A DNA stretch of 64,000 bases, from positions 183,501 to 247,500 of the forward strand of contig JAQGDQ010000083.1 in assembly GCA_030141605.1 (NCBI GenBank). The letters are read 5' to 3'. The first letter of the stretch is position 1. The number at the start of each line of letters is the position of its first letter. The notes under the pieces were generated by a model. That model was given only the letters and a program-made list of their open reading frames with translations. It searched no databases and was not told where the DNA came from. This document shows positions 27,452-37,584 of this stretch, piece after piece. Origin of the DNA: Tubiluchus corallicola. Its lineage: Eukaryota > Priapulida > Priapulimorpha > Priapulimorphida > Tubiluchidae. The translations under genes and the position numbers were made by a program.

Positions 27452-27934
27452 TTACATGCTGCACCAGCACAAATGGTATATCTTTGGACTCTCTGATAAA
27501 TAAATTTGCTCAGCTGGTTGACTAGACAGGTTGGCAGTCATGGGGATTCTCAGGTATTTATACGTATCACTGACTCCCAGCATTGGAATAGGAGTCTGGC
27601 AGATCTTCCATGTGTGCTCTATTAACACTTTCATAGCCTTTCGCTGGTATGCCTTGACTAGCTTCATGGCTTTGCACTTGTTGGCGTTCAGTGTCATACC
27701 TCGTTTCGTGAAGAAGCCATTGGCTGTCTCCAACAAAACTCCCATGCCATGTTTCGAGGCTGAGATTAGGACTAGGTCATCGGTAAAACCAACTATAGCC
27801 ACTTGGTATTCGTCGATCCCATAGCCAAATCGAGAACCGACTTTCGAGATCAGTTCATCGATTACCAGGTTGAAAAGTAGATGGTTAGCTGATCTACTAA
27901 CCGATTGGCAGAGTCGATGATTTTCTGGTGACAC
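27452..27934 (-). mobile_element. R2-like LINE reverse transcriptase relic
   Basis: A 160-codon minus-strand frame contains LLFNLVIDELISKVGSRFGY (RT block 4 downstream part), FTDDLVLISA (the catalytic F/Y-x-D-D block), GMTLNANKCKAM and VSDTYKYLRIPM. The VxDTYKYLG-like block together with LN..KC..M resembles R2-clade elements. The upstream RQGDPLSP segment is degraded and nothing of the endonuclease region is recognisable, so this is a dead fragment between the two receptor cassettes. Confidence 0.85.
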
Positions 27935-28704
27935 AGACTGACTTTCTGCTTGAACATTTAATTTTTTTCTTATCTATGACATATGCACAAGATTTTTGCC
28001 CCAAAGAATGGGAAGCCATTTATTCTTTCTTAATTCATCATTGTTTGCTGACAAAAGTTACAAAAAAGGACTTGTAGTGCGTCACTGGCGTTAACGTAAC
28101 AAAACTACTCAAGTTTCAATTCTTTGATAGAAGCGCCATCTTTTGTTCAATCTTAATTAATTTCAAATAATACACGGTGTTAATAGGAGGTGCAGGACAA
28201 ACACAGGTAAACAGTGAAACATTTTAGGCCGCAAACATTTGTAACTGCAGTAAGAAAACTCATCTCATGCATAAAATCATCGTAACTTTATCCATTATTA
28301 AATGCAAATTAATACAAAATAAAAAACAGTATATTTCTAGGCGAAAAGGGCGCTGTATTAACCTCAGATAGTATTGAGTCAGTCGGTTAGTCACAACAAT
28401 AATGAAATATGTAAATTATTTGTGTAGCGTTAAGTGAAAGTCATAACGCAGGGCGAATCTAGATCGATTTAGCTGACAAACAGAATTCAGGATGATGCCA
28501 CGACCTGAACTGTTTTGTGACTGACGAAATGAAGCGTGTTTTATTAGCAAATTATTATTGTACAGAATACAGTTCGTAAACATTATAGTAAAAAACATTC
28601 TTTGCTATAACATTACCATGTTAATCACATCATATCATATCATGAAATAAAATTACCAATGCGGTCACCGAAAACCTCATAATAAATTTTTTAACGAGAA
28701 TCAA
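27935..28704. other. Non-coding, no feature seen
   Basis: AT-rich intergenic sequence. No receptor-like exon was recognised. Confidence 0.4.
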
Positions 28705-29290
28705 AACGGTTTTTAAAGTACAGTATGTCTCTAGGAACTTTCCATGATATGAAGTTACATTACTTCTGTATGCATCATTCTTATCTGTTTGAAAAACAAA
28801 TGTAACTAGACAAGAAATTTCTTAATAATTTTAAATGCTCGCGACAACTAGTGGAATGGCACTGCATCACCATCCCAGCGTGCACCACTGATTCACCAAA
28901 AACGTATTTTTAATCTTATTGATAATGTAAAGCAATTTATACTTTTGCTTAGTTAGCGAGGAGCGTGTTACAAATGCTCTGATTATTTTTTCGAACTTTA
29001 TGCGATGTTATCTAAATTTGTTTCAAACGACTGACATTACAATGACTGCGCCTAACGCGGGAGTTTAAATTTACGAGCTCTATACAGCGCTACTGTTAAC
29101 GTAAGCCCTGTATGCAATAAGACAGTATGTAAGCAATATGACCTTTCAAGACGATGTTTAAGCTTTATTTATGAAGAGTGTTCTCTTGTACTTTAATTTA
29201 CAATCAGCATGTAAGTGATATAAAATTTCAAGACGATTTTTTAAACTTTTGTTATGAAAAGTGTTTTCTTGCATTAGCTACTTTCAAATT
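28705..29290 (-). repeat. Dispersed repeat arm, copy A
   Basis: Same family as the 32.9-33.9 kb palindrome, in minus orientation. Landmarks on the plus strand are AAAAACGTATTTTTAAT, TTTGTTTCAAACGA, GCGGGAGTTTAAATTTAC and TTTCAAGACGA, then a GTGTTCTCTTGTA block. The last ~75 bp module (GCATGTAAG...TGTTTTCTTG) is repeated in tandem at 29.1 and 29.2 kb. Non-coding. Confidence 0.65.
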
Positions 29291-29464
29291 TGAATAAAAT
29301 ATATCTGTCGTCTTTGCATCACTGGCGCTTTCCTCGGCAGAAAACCACAAAACCTGAATACAGACAAAACAATTAGTAATGATAAATAAAAGATATAATT
29401 AGTACCTTACTAATACAGTAATAGATCTAAACTCTAGTTTGCTAGCACAAGCTTTCTTTTAAAG

Positions 29465-29564
29465 GTTATCCGTTCTCGGATGGGGCGTGCAAAACAGTTG
29501 TCTGGCTTCAAGCTGTTTCCGTTTCCTCTTCCGTGAACACACTGGCTACCATATCTGTAGAGAG
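29465..29564 (+). CDS. SIFamide/NPFF-receptor-like GPCR 2, TM3 exon
   Basis: A 100-bp exon of the same length and phases (1 in, 2 out) as the TM3 exon of receptor 1, starting after AAAG and ending at GTAAGC. It encodes YPFSDGACKTVVWLQAVSVS then SSVNTLATISVER. The E-R-Y form replaces D-R-Y and the TM3 Cys is kept. It joins the exon at 30659 across an intron that contains a hAT element. Confidence 0.88.
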
Positions 29565-29917
29565 GTAAGCAAATACACACGAGCAAGGGAGGCTTGCTTT
29601 TGAAATCTGGTCTTATTAATCAGTAAGTGTTTAATATAATGAATAAGGAATAAGTCAGTCATGTTTGCTCTTTACCAACGATTAAATAAGTAAGAAAATT
29701 AGTTTGGTGACTGTCTTTTGGGAGACGATGCATGGTGGTTTAATGAATCAATTATTGATGTTATATTAAAGACGACGAAATCTCTAACAAACATGCAAAG
29801 ATTTTTAAAGCTAGTATAACACAGTACAGTATAAAACCTAATGCTGCTTAGTGAGCATTTTCTAGTTGAAACAGCCGTGAATCAGCTGAGTTCTCAAAAC
29901 TCATTAATTGTCTTTAA

Positions 29918-30580
29918 CAGTACCAGATGGGCTGCAGCCCAGCGGCCTTCGCCAGCTGAGGGGCCTTCAGAAATTAAGTGAAAGTAAATTACTGTGAAAA
30001 GTTACTAGAGCATGGGCTTTATGGGCTGCATCCCAGGGGCCTTTGCCAGTTGAGGGGCCTCCAGAGATTCTGAAAGTAAATTACTGTGAAAAGTTACTAG
30101 AGCATGGGCTTTATGGGCTGCAGCCCAGGGGCCTTTGCCAGTTGAGGGGCCTCCAGAAATTAAGTGAAAGTAAATTACTGTGAAAAGTTGCTAGAGAATG
30201 CATTAATATACTGTGTAATAATACACTGAAATTGTTTTCTTGTTCATTATTTGAACTCATTGATACTGCCAAATACACTAGCAATCTGATTACAATGACA
30301 CAATTTTAGAGGAATTGAGGTCACCTCCTGTGACAAAATTACAATTTATTGTAATTCGTATGTATTCCATGTTTTAATTTTGTAAATATCAGAATATTTC
30401 TTCTCTTTTTGTTGTGTTAAACTTTCACCCATCTACGTGGGCCTAATGTTGGCATTATTTTGTAGAATTTGAATAAGCTGATTTGAAGAATCCAACATTC
30501 ACGCTTTTTTTAATTGTCACTGGGGCCGGAGCCTCATGTATCTGTAACCCAGGGGCCTACAAAATTAAAATCCGGCCCTG
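29918..30580. mobile_element. Non-autonomous hAT element with internal 93-bp tandem repeats
   Basis: The left end is CAGTACCAGA and the complement of the right end is CAGGGCCGGA. They are flanked by GTCTTTAA (29910-29917) and GTCTTGAA (30581-30588), an 8-bp duplication matching at 7 of 8. The left part carries three tandem copies of a 92-94 bp unit (starting 29927, 30021 and 30113) containing GGGCTGCAGCCCAGGGGCC. No transposase frame. The element sits wholly within the TM3/TM4 intron of receptor 2. Confidence 0.72.
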
Positions 30581-30658
30581 GTCTTGAAAAGGATTTCTCA
30601 CTAGAGACACCTGTTGGCAATTATTGTATTGCAAAAATAATGAGATTTATATTTCCAG

Positions 30659-31358
30659 ATACATTTCTATTGTTTATCCGATGAAGTATGAGATGACGAC
30701 GAAGGCAGCGGGACGATTCATTGCTGTTATATGGATATATTCCTGCCTGACCTTCATTCCTTGGTTGCTGTATTACGATGCCGTAGATATAATATTCAAG
30801 GGTCAATTACTGTCAGTTTGTGGCGAATTCGGATGGCACGATCCCGCTGCAGCAAAATGGTACTTCTTGTGCGTTGTAGCTTTGCAGTGCTACATTGTTC
30901 CCTTAGCTGTCATAAGTGTTTGCTATTTCTTGATATTTCTGCACGTCTTACGACGTCCCGTGATTGGTGAAACACGTGACTTGGAAACGCTGGTTCGAAA
31001 ACAGAAGCTCAAACTTGCAAAAATGGTCCTAGTCGTTGTGATGGTGTTCGCCTTCAGTTGGCTGCCACTGTACTTGACGTTTGCGTTTGTTTATTTTGGA
31101 GTTGTCTCCGATAACAATGCGCAGCTGGCACTGCTCATACCCATATGCCAATGGATATCCACGTCGAATAGTGGGATTGATCCGGTCCTGTACGGATTTC
31201 TGAACCGGAAGTTCCGGTTGGGTTTCATTGCTGTCCTGAAAAGCAGGAGCTGCTGCGGCGAATTGCGATATCCACACGACAGGAACACTAAATACTACAA
31301 TGGCAGATTAACCAATAGCACTCAGGTATTGTTAGTCTTAAAATATGCTGTTATTTAA
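30659..31358 (+). CDS. SIFamide/NPFF-receptor-like GPCR 2, TM4-TM7 exon
   Basis: Starts after ATTTCCAG and completes ERYISIVYPMKYEMT. It encodes TM4 ending in FIPWLLYYDA, ECL2 with its Cys (SVCGEFGW), TM5, an ICL3 with LRRPVIGETRDLE, and TM6 with FSWLPLYLTF. TM7 has DPVLY in place of NPxxY, then helix 8 and a Cys pair (SCCGELRYPHDR) aligning with receptor 1. The frame ends after 232 codons. A possible donor (CTCAG/GTATTG at 31325) would give a different tail. It is a paralogue of receptor 1 in the same orientation, about 5 kb downstream. Asp in NPxxY and Glu in DRY both occur in functional class A receptors, so it need not be dead. TM1-TM2 exons were not found. Confidence 0.88.
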
Positions 31359-31450
31359 TGCATAAGAACTAGGGAAAAATTGAGGAGAGCAATACCCGCT
31401 GTGAACTGCGCTGTTAACTTTGCACGATTAGCACTGCCATCACAGCAGTG

Positions 31451-31451
<1 letters not shown>

Positions 31452-31500
<49 letters not shown>

Positions 31501-31640
31501 CTTTATTGCATAAGTTCTACACATTTACAGGTGTGATAAAATACGTGAAAATACTATATGTGTAACCACTCAATGCCTGTTGTAGGCAATAGTGTTAAAC
31601 TACTATTACAAGAGTTAATTTTTTAAATTGTGAATAAAAG
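31452..31640 (-). mobile_element. (AT)n tract and likely LINE 3' end
   Basis: An (AT)n run (31452-31497) is followed on the plus strand by AAATCTTTATT, which reads AATAAAGATTT before the tract on the minus strand. A small hairpin (GCCTGTTGTAGGC) lies about 75 bp inside. Hairpin, AATAAAGAT and microsatellite tail together match the 6.1-kb LINE end. No target duplication was identified. Confidence 0.4.
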
Positions 31641-32079
31641 ACATAAAATTTACATAGGTAAAATTAAAATTCAATTACAAAATATAACTTCTCAACGCAT
31701 ACGCACAAAAAAATTAAAAATTACTTTTAACATAATATGCATTTATTATACTAAATCTACTGATGCAAAAATCTACAGGCAGTACAGCTTTTGGTTGGTC
31801 GGTATTCTGATGACTAAGGTTACCTCCGTAACTTACTAATTATTATGCTTGTCTTTACATTTATTTTTGAGTTGACTTGCGCATGCGTGCACTCAAATCT
31901 AACAAACTGATGAATACTAATTTCATTGGCAGCACCTGTATGGAAGGAAAAACATGTGCCACATTTTTTACAAATGATGGAAACCTGTCTAATATCTTGT
32001 CTTTTGGCGTTTGCTAATTAGGTCAACCTGCTAGTTACCTTTTTCATCGTCCAGTGTATTTTTTTTATTCTGAAAAATC

Positions 32080-32150
32080 TCTCTGTGGCGTAATGGTTAG
32101 CAACCCGGATTGTAGGTTATGAGTTCGAATCCCGATGAAGGGATAATTTA
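32080..32150 (+). mobile_element. tRNA-like SINE head
   Basis: A box GTGGCGTAATGG (32085-32096) and B box GAGTTCGAATCCC (32121-32133) in tRNA spacing, but the stems do not pair. The downstream ~100 bp is probably the SINE body. Confidence 0.6.
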
Positions 32151-32262
32151 TACCAGCTTTCGGGCGTTCATAGAATTGATCTTGTACTATGTGGTACAAT
32201 GTAGACTTTAATTCCTCATTCATATACAACTAGTAGCATACGTGCCGTCAAGTAGGTCAAGT

Positions 32263-32335
32263 GCCTTTGTGGTGTAGCGGCTAGTATAGCTGCCTGGACA
32301 GCATAAGTCCTAGGTTCGAGTCCTAGCGGTGGTTT
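32263..32335 (+). mobile_element. tRNA-like sequence, SINE head or decayed tRNA
   Basis: A box TGGTGTAGCGG (32270-32280) and B box GGTTCGAGTCC (32313-32323). The T-arm stem is perfect (CTAGG/CCTAG) and the acceptor ends nearly pair by G-U wobble. The anticodon arm does not form a standard 5-bp stem with a 7-base loop. It is more tRNA-like than the other SINE heads here but is unlikely to be functional. Confidence 0.5.
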
Positions 32336-32934
32336 GAAATTTTTCACACTTTTTAATATAATATTCTTTCGTGCGTTCAAATGATTATTATAAATTGTTG
32401 TGACTGGACGGGATCTTGCTTATTATCGAAGACAGCCCTCTAAGATGGACGCGATTGTACCTCTCTTCAGCAGGGAAAAGAGCCGGGGAAATATAGCAGA
32501 AGAAGCCGCAGAACCAATTTTCATATTGATTATCCATTCATTTACTGCTCAGGATCAGCTGTTGCTTAACTTCGGGCGCTCGATCAGCTAATTGCCTTCG
32601 CTTGCTTTTTTTACTAAATTATCTAGATGACTAGTTTAGTACTACCATTTATAGACGAAAAATTTTAATCGGAAGAAAGCTTTTTCTTAAAAAGTATTTA
32701 TGAAAGTTTAAGTGAAGCGGTGCCAAATGTCAGAATATCCAGGGAGATGTAAAAGCGCTTCCTCAATTTCACCAGCAGTTTGGCCCGCCTCTGCCCTAGT
32801 TTTCAAATGGTGCAACCAGGACTCTAAGTTTGGTTCTTGACTCGTTTGGCTGAATTCCTTCCATTAGTTCCATGTGTGCTAAGCGTGTGGTGCACATTGA
32901 TTTCCTTGAAACAGCAAAAAATGTTGAAGGGGAA

Positions 32935-33925
32935 GAAAAAACATTTTTAAAGAATGTTCACAAAAACTTTCCACACAAACTTATATTACTTAGCTATACG
33001 CTTACCTGCTTGAGGGACTTATGTAACTAGAAAAGAAATTTTTTAGCAATTTAAAATGTTTGCTCCAACTGGTAAATCGTCAGTGTTTCACCAGCCCAGT
33101 ATGCACCACTAAGTTATCAAAAACGTATTTTTAATTTTATTGGTAATGTAAAGTAATTAAGTCTTTTGTTTAGTAACAGAAGAGTGCGCTGCGAATTCTC
33201 TGATGGTTTTTTCAAACTTCACACAATGTCACCTAAAGTTGTTTCAAACAATCTACCGTCAAAATGGCTGCGCCTAACAGTCATCGCGGGAGTTTAAATT
33301 TACATGTTTTATACAGTATTATTGCTAATATAACATCTGTGTGCAATAAGGCAGTATAGGCTGCAAAACATTGTCTACCGAAAGAACTTAATCAAGCGGT
33401 GTGGTGCTTAAAGCACAAGAGAACCCTTCATAAACATAAAGCTTGAAAAATTCGTTTTGAAATTTTGTTTCGCTTACATGCTGCCTTTTTGCATGCAGGA
33501 CTTCAATCGGCAGTCACGCTGTATAAAACCTGTAAATTTAAACTCCCGCGATGACCGTTAGACGCAGCCATTTTCACGACAGGTCATTTGAAACAAGTTT
33601 AGATAACATTTTGTAAAGTTTGAAAAAATAATCAGAGCATTCGTAGCGCGCAAGTCACTAACTAAATAAAATTTAAAATTACTATGTCTTGTCAATAAGA
33701 TTAAAAATACGTTTTTTTGTTAGTGAGTGGTGCACCCTGTAGGGTGAGTCAGCTACATTTTACCAATTGGTGAAAACATTTTAAATAATTAATAATTTTC
33801 TTTTCTAGTTACATAAATCTCTCTAGCAGGTAAGCGAAAATCTAAGTAATATAGATTTGCACGGAAAGTCTTTTGAGATATAATTTAACATTGCCTTTTC
33901 TTCCCTTGATTTACGTTTGGTGCAT
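32935..33925. repeat. Approximately 1-kb palindromic (fold-back) repeat
   Basis: Two diverged arms, about 32935-33365 and 33475-33925, are reverse complements around a roughly 110-bp centre. Mirrored landmarks include ATCGCGGGAGTTTAAATTTA versus TAAATTTAAACTCCCGCGAT, and GTTTCAAACA versus TGTTTGAAAC-type ends. CTTTCC-containing termini are next to GGGGAAGAAAA on the left and TTTTCTTCCC on the right. The single arms at 10.8 kb and 28.7 kb belong to the same family. No coding capacity. A fold-back DNA transposon, or two copies inserted head to head, would explain it. Confidence 0.7.
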
Positions 33926-36327
33926 GACGTCATGTAATGGCGACTTCGGAATAGTATTGCGGGAAATTTAAAATGAAAACAAATCAAAATTACTTTCAGT
34001 GCGAGTAAGATATAGGCATAAAATTGCTATAAAGTAATATAATTTTTTAAGGCGATTTTTCTGAAACCTGCTTCAGGTACACCTTTTCTTGTCCTTTAAA
34101 ACGTAAGAAAAACATTTACTTAAGTAAAGATAGGAAAATTCGTGTTATTAACTTATTGTTAAAAATTGTTGTTATTAACTCGTTATTTTTTAACTAACGG
34201 TTCTTGACTGTTGCTAAATAACTAACTCGTGTGCGTATTTATTTTATTTATTATAGGTGTGTTCTACAGGTACTTTTGTAGCACGTTCACCAGGTCACAT
34301 GTCTGAAACAAGCTTCAGTGTTTCGAAAAAAATTGAAGGTTTCGTATGGGAATGTTTTTATTTTTGTGTAGCAATAATAACGCAATTCAGTGCTAATTAA
34401 TGTCCTTCTTGCATGCACTGAAAAGTAATTAGAGCTAAGATAAAACTATGTAAATAACAGAGAGTAATTATCACTAATCAAATTAACAATTTGATAGGAA
34501 GGAAAATTTGAAAAGATTTAAAACCGATACTGTATCACAGCTCAATCATGCGGTTATGAGACTATTTGTTTTTGACCTGAAGGCCCATAGTTCGATCGTT
34601 GGTAGAGAGAATTTTTATGCGTTTTTTCTGGTTTTAATGCTTTAAGTTTTTTTGTTTTTTCAACTTTAAACGCGAGAATACGTTTTAGTAAAAGCGCTAC
34701 ACAAAAGTGTGGGTGAAGCCTGTGCAAAAGTAAAATTTGCTTTTTGGATTCAAATTTTCTTCAAAAATAAAATTTGGATTCAATTTTTTTCAAAATCAGC
34801 ATGATATTATAAAAGCATGTCTGACGAGCACAAAAACGCAAATGCCTACTTTTATAAATTTCAATTAAATTGAACGAATAGATTATAGAAGGAACTTTTA
34901 CGGCCATTCCAAAAACACTTATTGTTGCATTAATTATTACAAACTAGAGTTTAGAAAACAAAATTTAGTTTAACAGATTATTTTTGGCAATTTGAAAATG
35001 GCGTATCAGGAATGTGTAATTTTTAAAAATAATAATTTAAGTTTTATAAAACATAATTTTGTTTCTTTTGTGTTTAGCAAAAAAGGACAGTGGTGAAGTT
35101 CATGTGCCTGACGTGGATAATAGAGGAAACATTGGGAGGAAGTACAGTTTTCCGATTGAACAATAGCCGTAAAGACAATGACAAGCAAGATTGGAATTTT
35201 TGCGATGCCAAGTTGTGATTTCTGCACTTCACATAGACCACGTGGCGCATCTTCTTTCATTCCAGTCATAATTATTAATTTTGTATCACAATGTTACGTT
35301 TTAGTGTGGCAAACTACAAAAAATATATTAGTTTTAACACTGTTTTTCCTGTAATAAATTTTATTTTGCACAATATATTCAATTGTGAATCAGCGACAAT
35401 TAAACGTATTCATTTGTTACATTTTAAAGATGGCGAAAATTGATTCTTAGTTTCGTCAAAATCTGATTTAGCTTGTTGCAATCAATATTATTCGGCTGGT
35501 GAGAAATATTTTCGTATTAGTTGCAAAGACGTAAATCTAAATTAAAAGACGTAGAACGTAATCGTGAAAGAAGGCTTAGTGACCTTTTTGACATTCTACG
35601 TCATCCAACAAAACCCATTGTCTGCCTGAAAAGCAAAAATTAAAAATTCAAGTAATTTATTAAACTTACCTAAAAGGGAATTACATTTACTAAATAAATA
35701 AATAAATAAATAAATAAAAATAATTCAGAATAGTACGAGTATGTAATACTAGCCAGAAAGGTGATATTAGTTTATAGCTACATGCGACCCATAAAATTAG
35801 GTATTCGAGTGGAAATATATGAGCTCAAATGAATCTTCATTAATAAATTCTGCTTTCAAACAACTACGATTTCAATTTCTGCATGTTTACCATAATTTAA
35901 AAACGTGATGGCCAGTTTTACGTGTGTCTAGGCTAAGGTTGTTTTGTGTTCGCCTCCCTCGACCCTCCCAGCCACGTTAAATTGTTAAGCTTAATCCACT
36001 TGGACGCTGGCGAACAAAACCTGAACGCCCGTTCATGTGGAACTTCTAAATTGCCTGAAGATCTCATTTGTGGAAAGTACAGCACGCTAACATGTCTACT
36101 GTTGACGCTTTTTTCGGTCGTTAAAAGGCGTAACCCACACGTGACAATATCTAAGGTGACGCTATATATTTTATTGAAGACATGGAAATAAGCTTTACCA
36201 CAATGGGACAAATGATGTGCAAACAAGAAAGTTCCTTGCGCTTATTAACAACAATATTTGTACAATAACCTTCAGCTGCTGCAAATTTTATAACGCAGTT
36301 TATTCATCAAGATAAAAACGGGTTATT
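33926..36327. other. Non-coding apart from a weak secreted-peptide ORF
   Basis: The minus frame 35269-35006 (87 codons) contains a signal-like hydrophobic core (IAKIPILLVIVFTAIVQS), then ENCTSSQCFLYYP. It could be a signal-peptide exon, but no partner exon was found. A tRNA-like B-box string occurs near 34590. Otherwise A/T-rich. Confidence 0.35.
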
Positions 36328-36388
36328 ATGCAACTATGCTTGGCGATAACAGCTTTGGTTACAACATGGATGACTCTTTTCATAACAG
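36328..36388 (+). CDS. Cys-rich PY-motif membrane protein, exon 1 (signal peptide)
   Basis: An ATG opens 20 codons plus one base, ending at GTAAGC (phase 1). The peptide MQLCLAITALVTTWMTLFIT has the hydrophobic core of a signal peptide. It joins in frame to the exon at 39620 across a 3.2-kb intron. The large intron is the least certain link in this gene model. Confidence 0.65.
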
Positions 36389-37535
36389 GTAAGCGTTAAA
36401 CTGTAAAAAGTCTGTTATAATTTCATAAAGTCCTAACTGAATATTCAGTACTGCACTTAATTAAGAAGTAATGAGCAGGGCGAATTATTTTATAGGCTAA
36501 TACAGGCTGCAACCTTTCAAGCTTTGCTACCATTTTAACATTAGTAAAAAAGTCTGTTGTTTCACTGCGGTTATGTTGAAATGTGTACTAATTTGGTTTG
36601 CAATAAATAGTAAAATACTGGCATTTCTTAAAGAATATTTTTATTAACAAACAAAAGAATGCTAATCTAATTTATTTAAAGAATTGCAATAAGCTCACTT
36701 TAATCTATGTAAGTGTCTCTGCATTATATCACGAGTAAACAATGTTCAAGACCGGGTGTGGGACGATTTAGAGGGTGGCTCCATCTGATAGAGGCCCATA
36801 ATTTCATTAGCTTAGGCGCGCGGAAGGTCATAATCCGGTCCTGGGCGATGAGTTTTTAGCACATAATGCAAGTTTGCCGAGAAAAAGATGATAAAAATGG
36901 CCCTTGTAAATGGGTGTACCTCTATGGATGCTGCCACGTAAACATTAGTCAAGGCCTACGTTTAGGGACTCCTGTGTCTGGTCAAGAATAAGTGACGCTG
37001 ATTGTCATAAACTTGTAATGCTGCTAATGAAGTAGGCATTGTTTGTATATTGACTAGAATGAGACACGACCGTTAGTTAGTACGATGAAGCAGGTATTTC
37101 AGTGCAAAGAAGCTGAGTGCGCTCCTACTGTGAAGATAAGCAGACCGCCACGAAAATGATTAGTCTAATTTGCCAGAAGCTGTTTCTTTCCATGAGAAAG
37201 GATGTTTGCCATAAACAAATTTACACAAAGTAGCTAAAACACCTCTGTTGGTTTAAGAAAAGTGAGGTTAAAAAATACGTACTCACTTTATTTAGAATGA
37301 CTATATTTGACAGTGAGCAGATTCCATGTTTCACTTAACGTTTTTGCAAGGACAGTGAAGTAAGTTTTAGTTGCTACAGGGATTGGGAGCAAAAGACAGT
37401 AAAAAGAAAAAAGGAACACTGGGAGAACAGAAGACAGTGAGAGGGGGAAGAGAAAGAAGAGAGACAGTACGAGGGGGATAGAGAGAAAGATACAAAAAGA
37501 GAGGATGAAGCGATGCAAGAGAAAGAGCGGGAGAT

Positions 37536-37584
<49 letters not shown>

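Noticed and set aside
32263-32335. Functional tRNA gene
   Set aside because: The T arm pairs well but the anticodon arm does not form a standard stem and 7-base loop, and no clear isotype can be assigned.
36760-36843. Short hAT element with CAAGACCGGG and TCCGGTCCTG ends
   Set aside because: Ends pair at 8 of 10, but the flanking 8-mers (ACAATGTT and GGCGATGA) do not match, so the boundaries are unproven.
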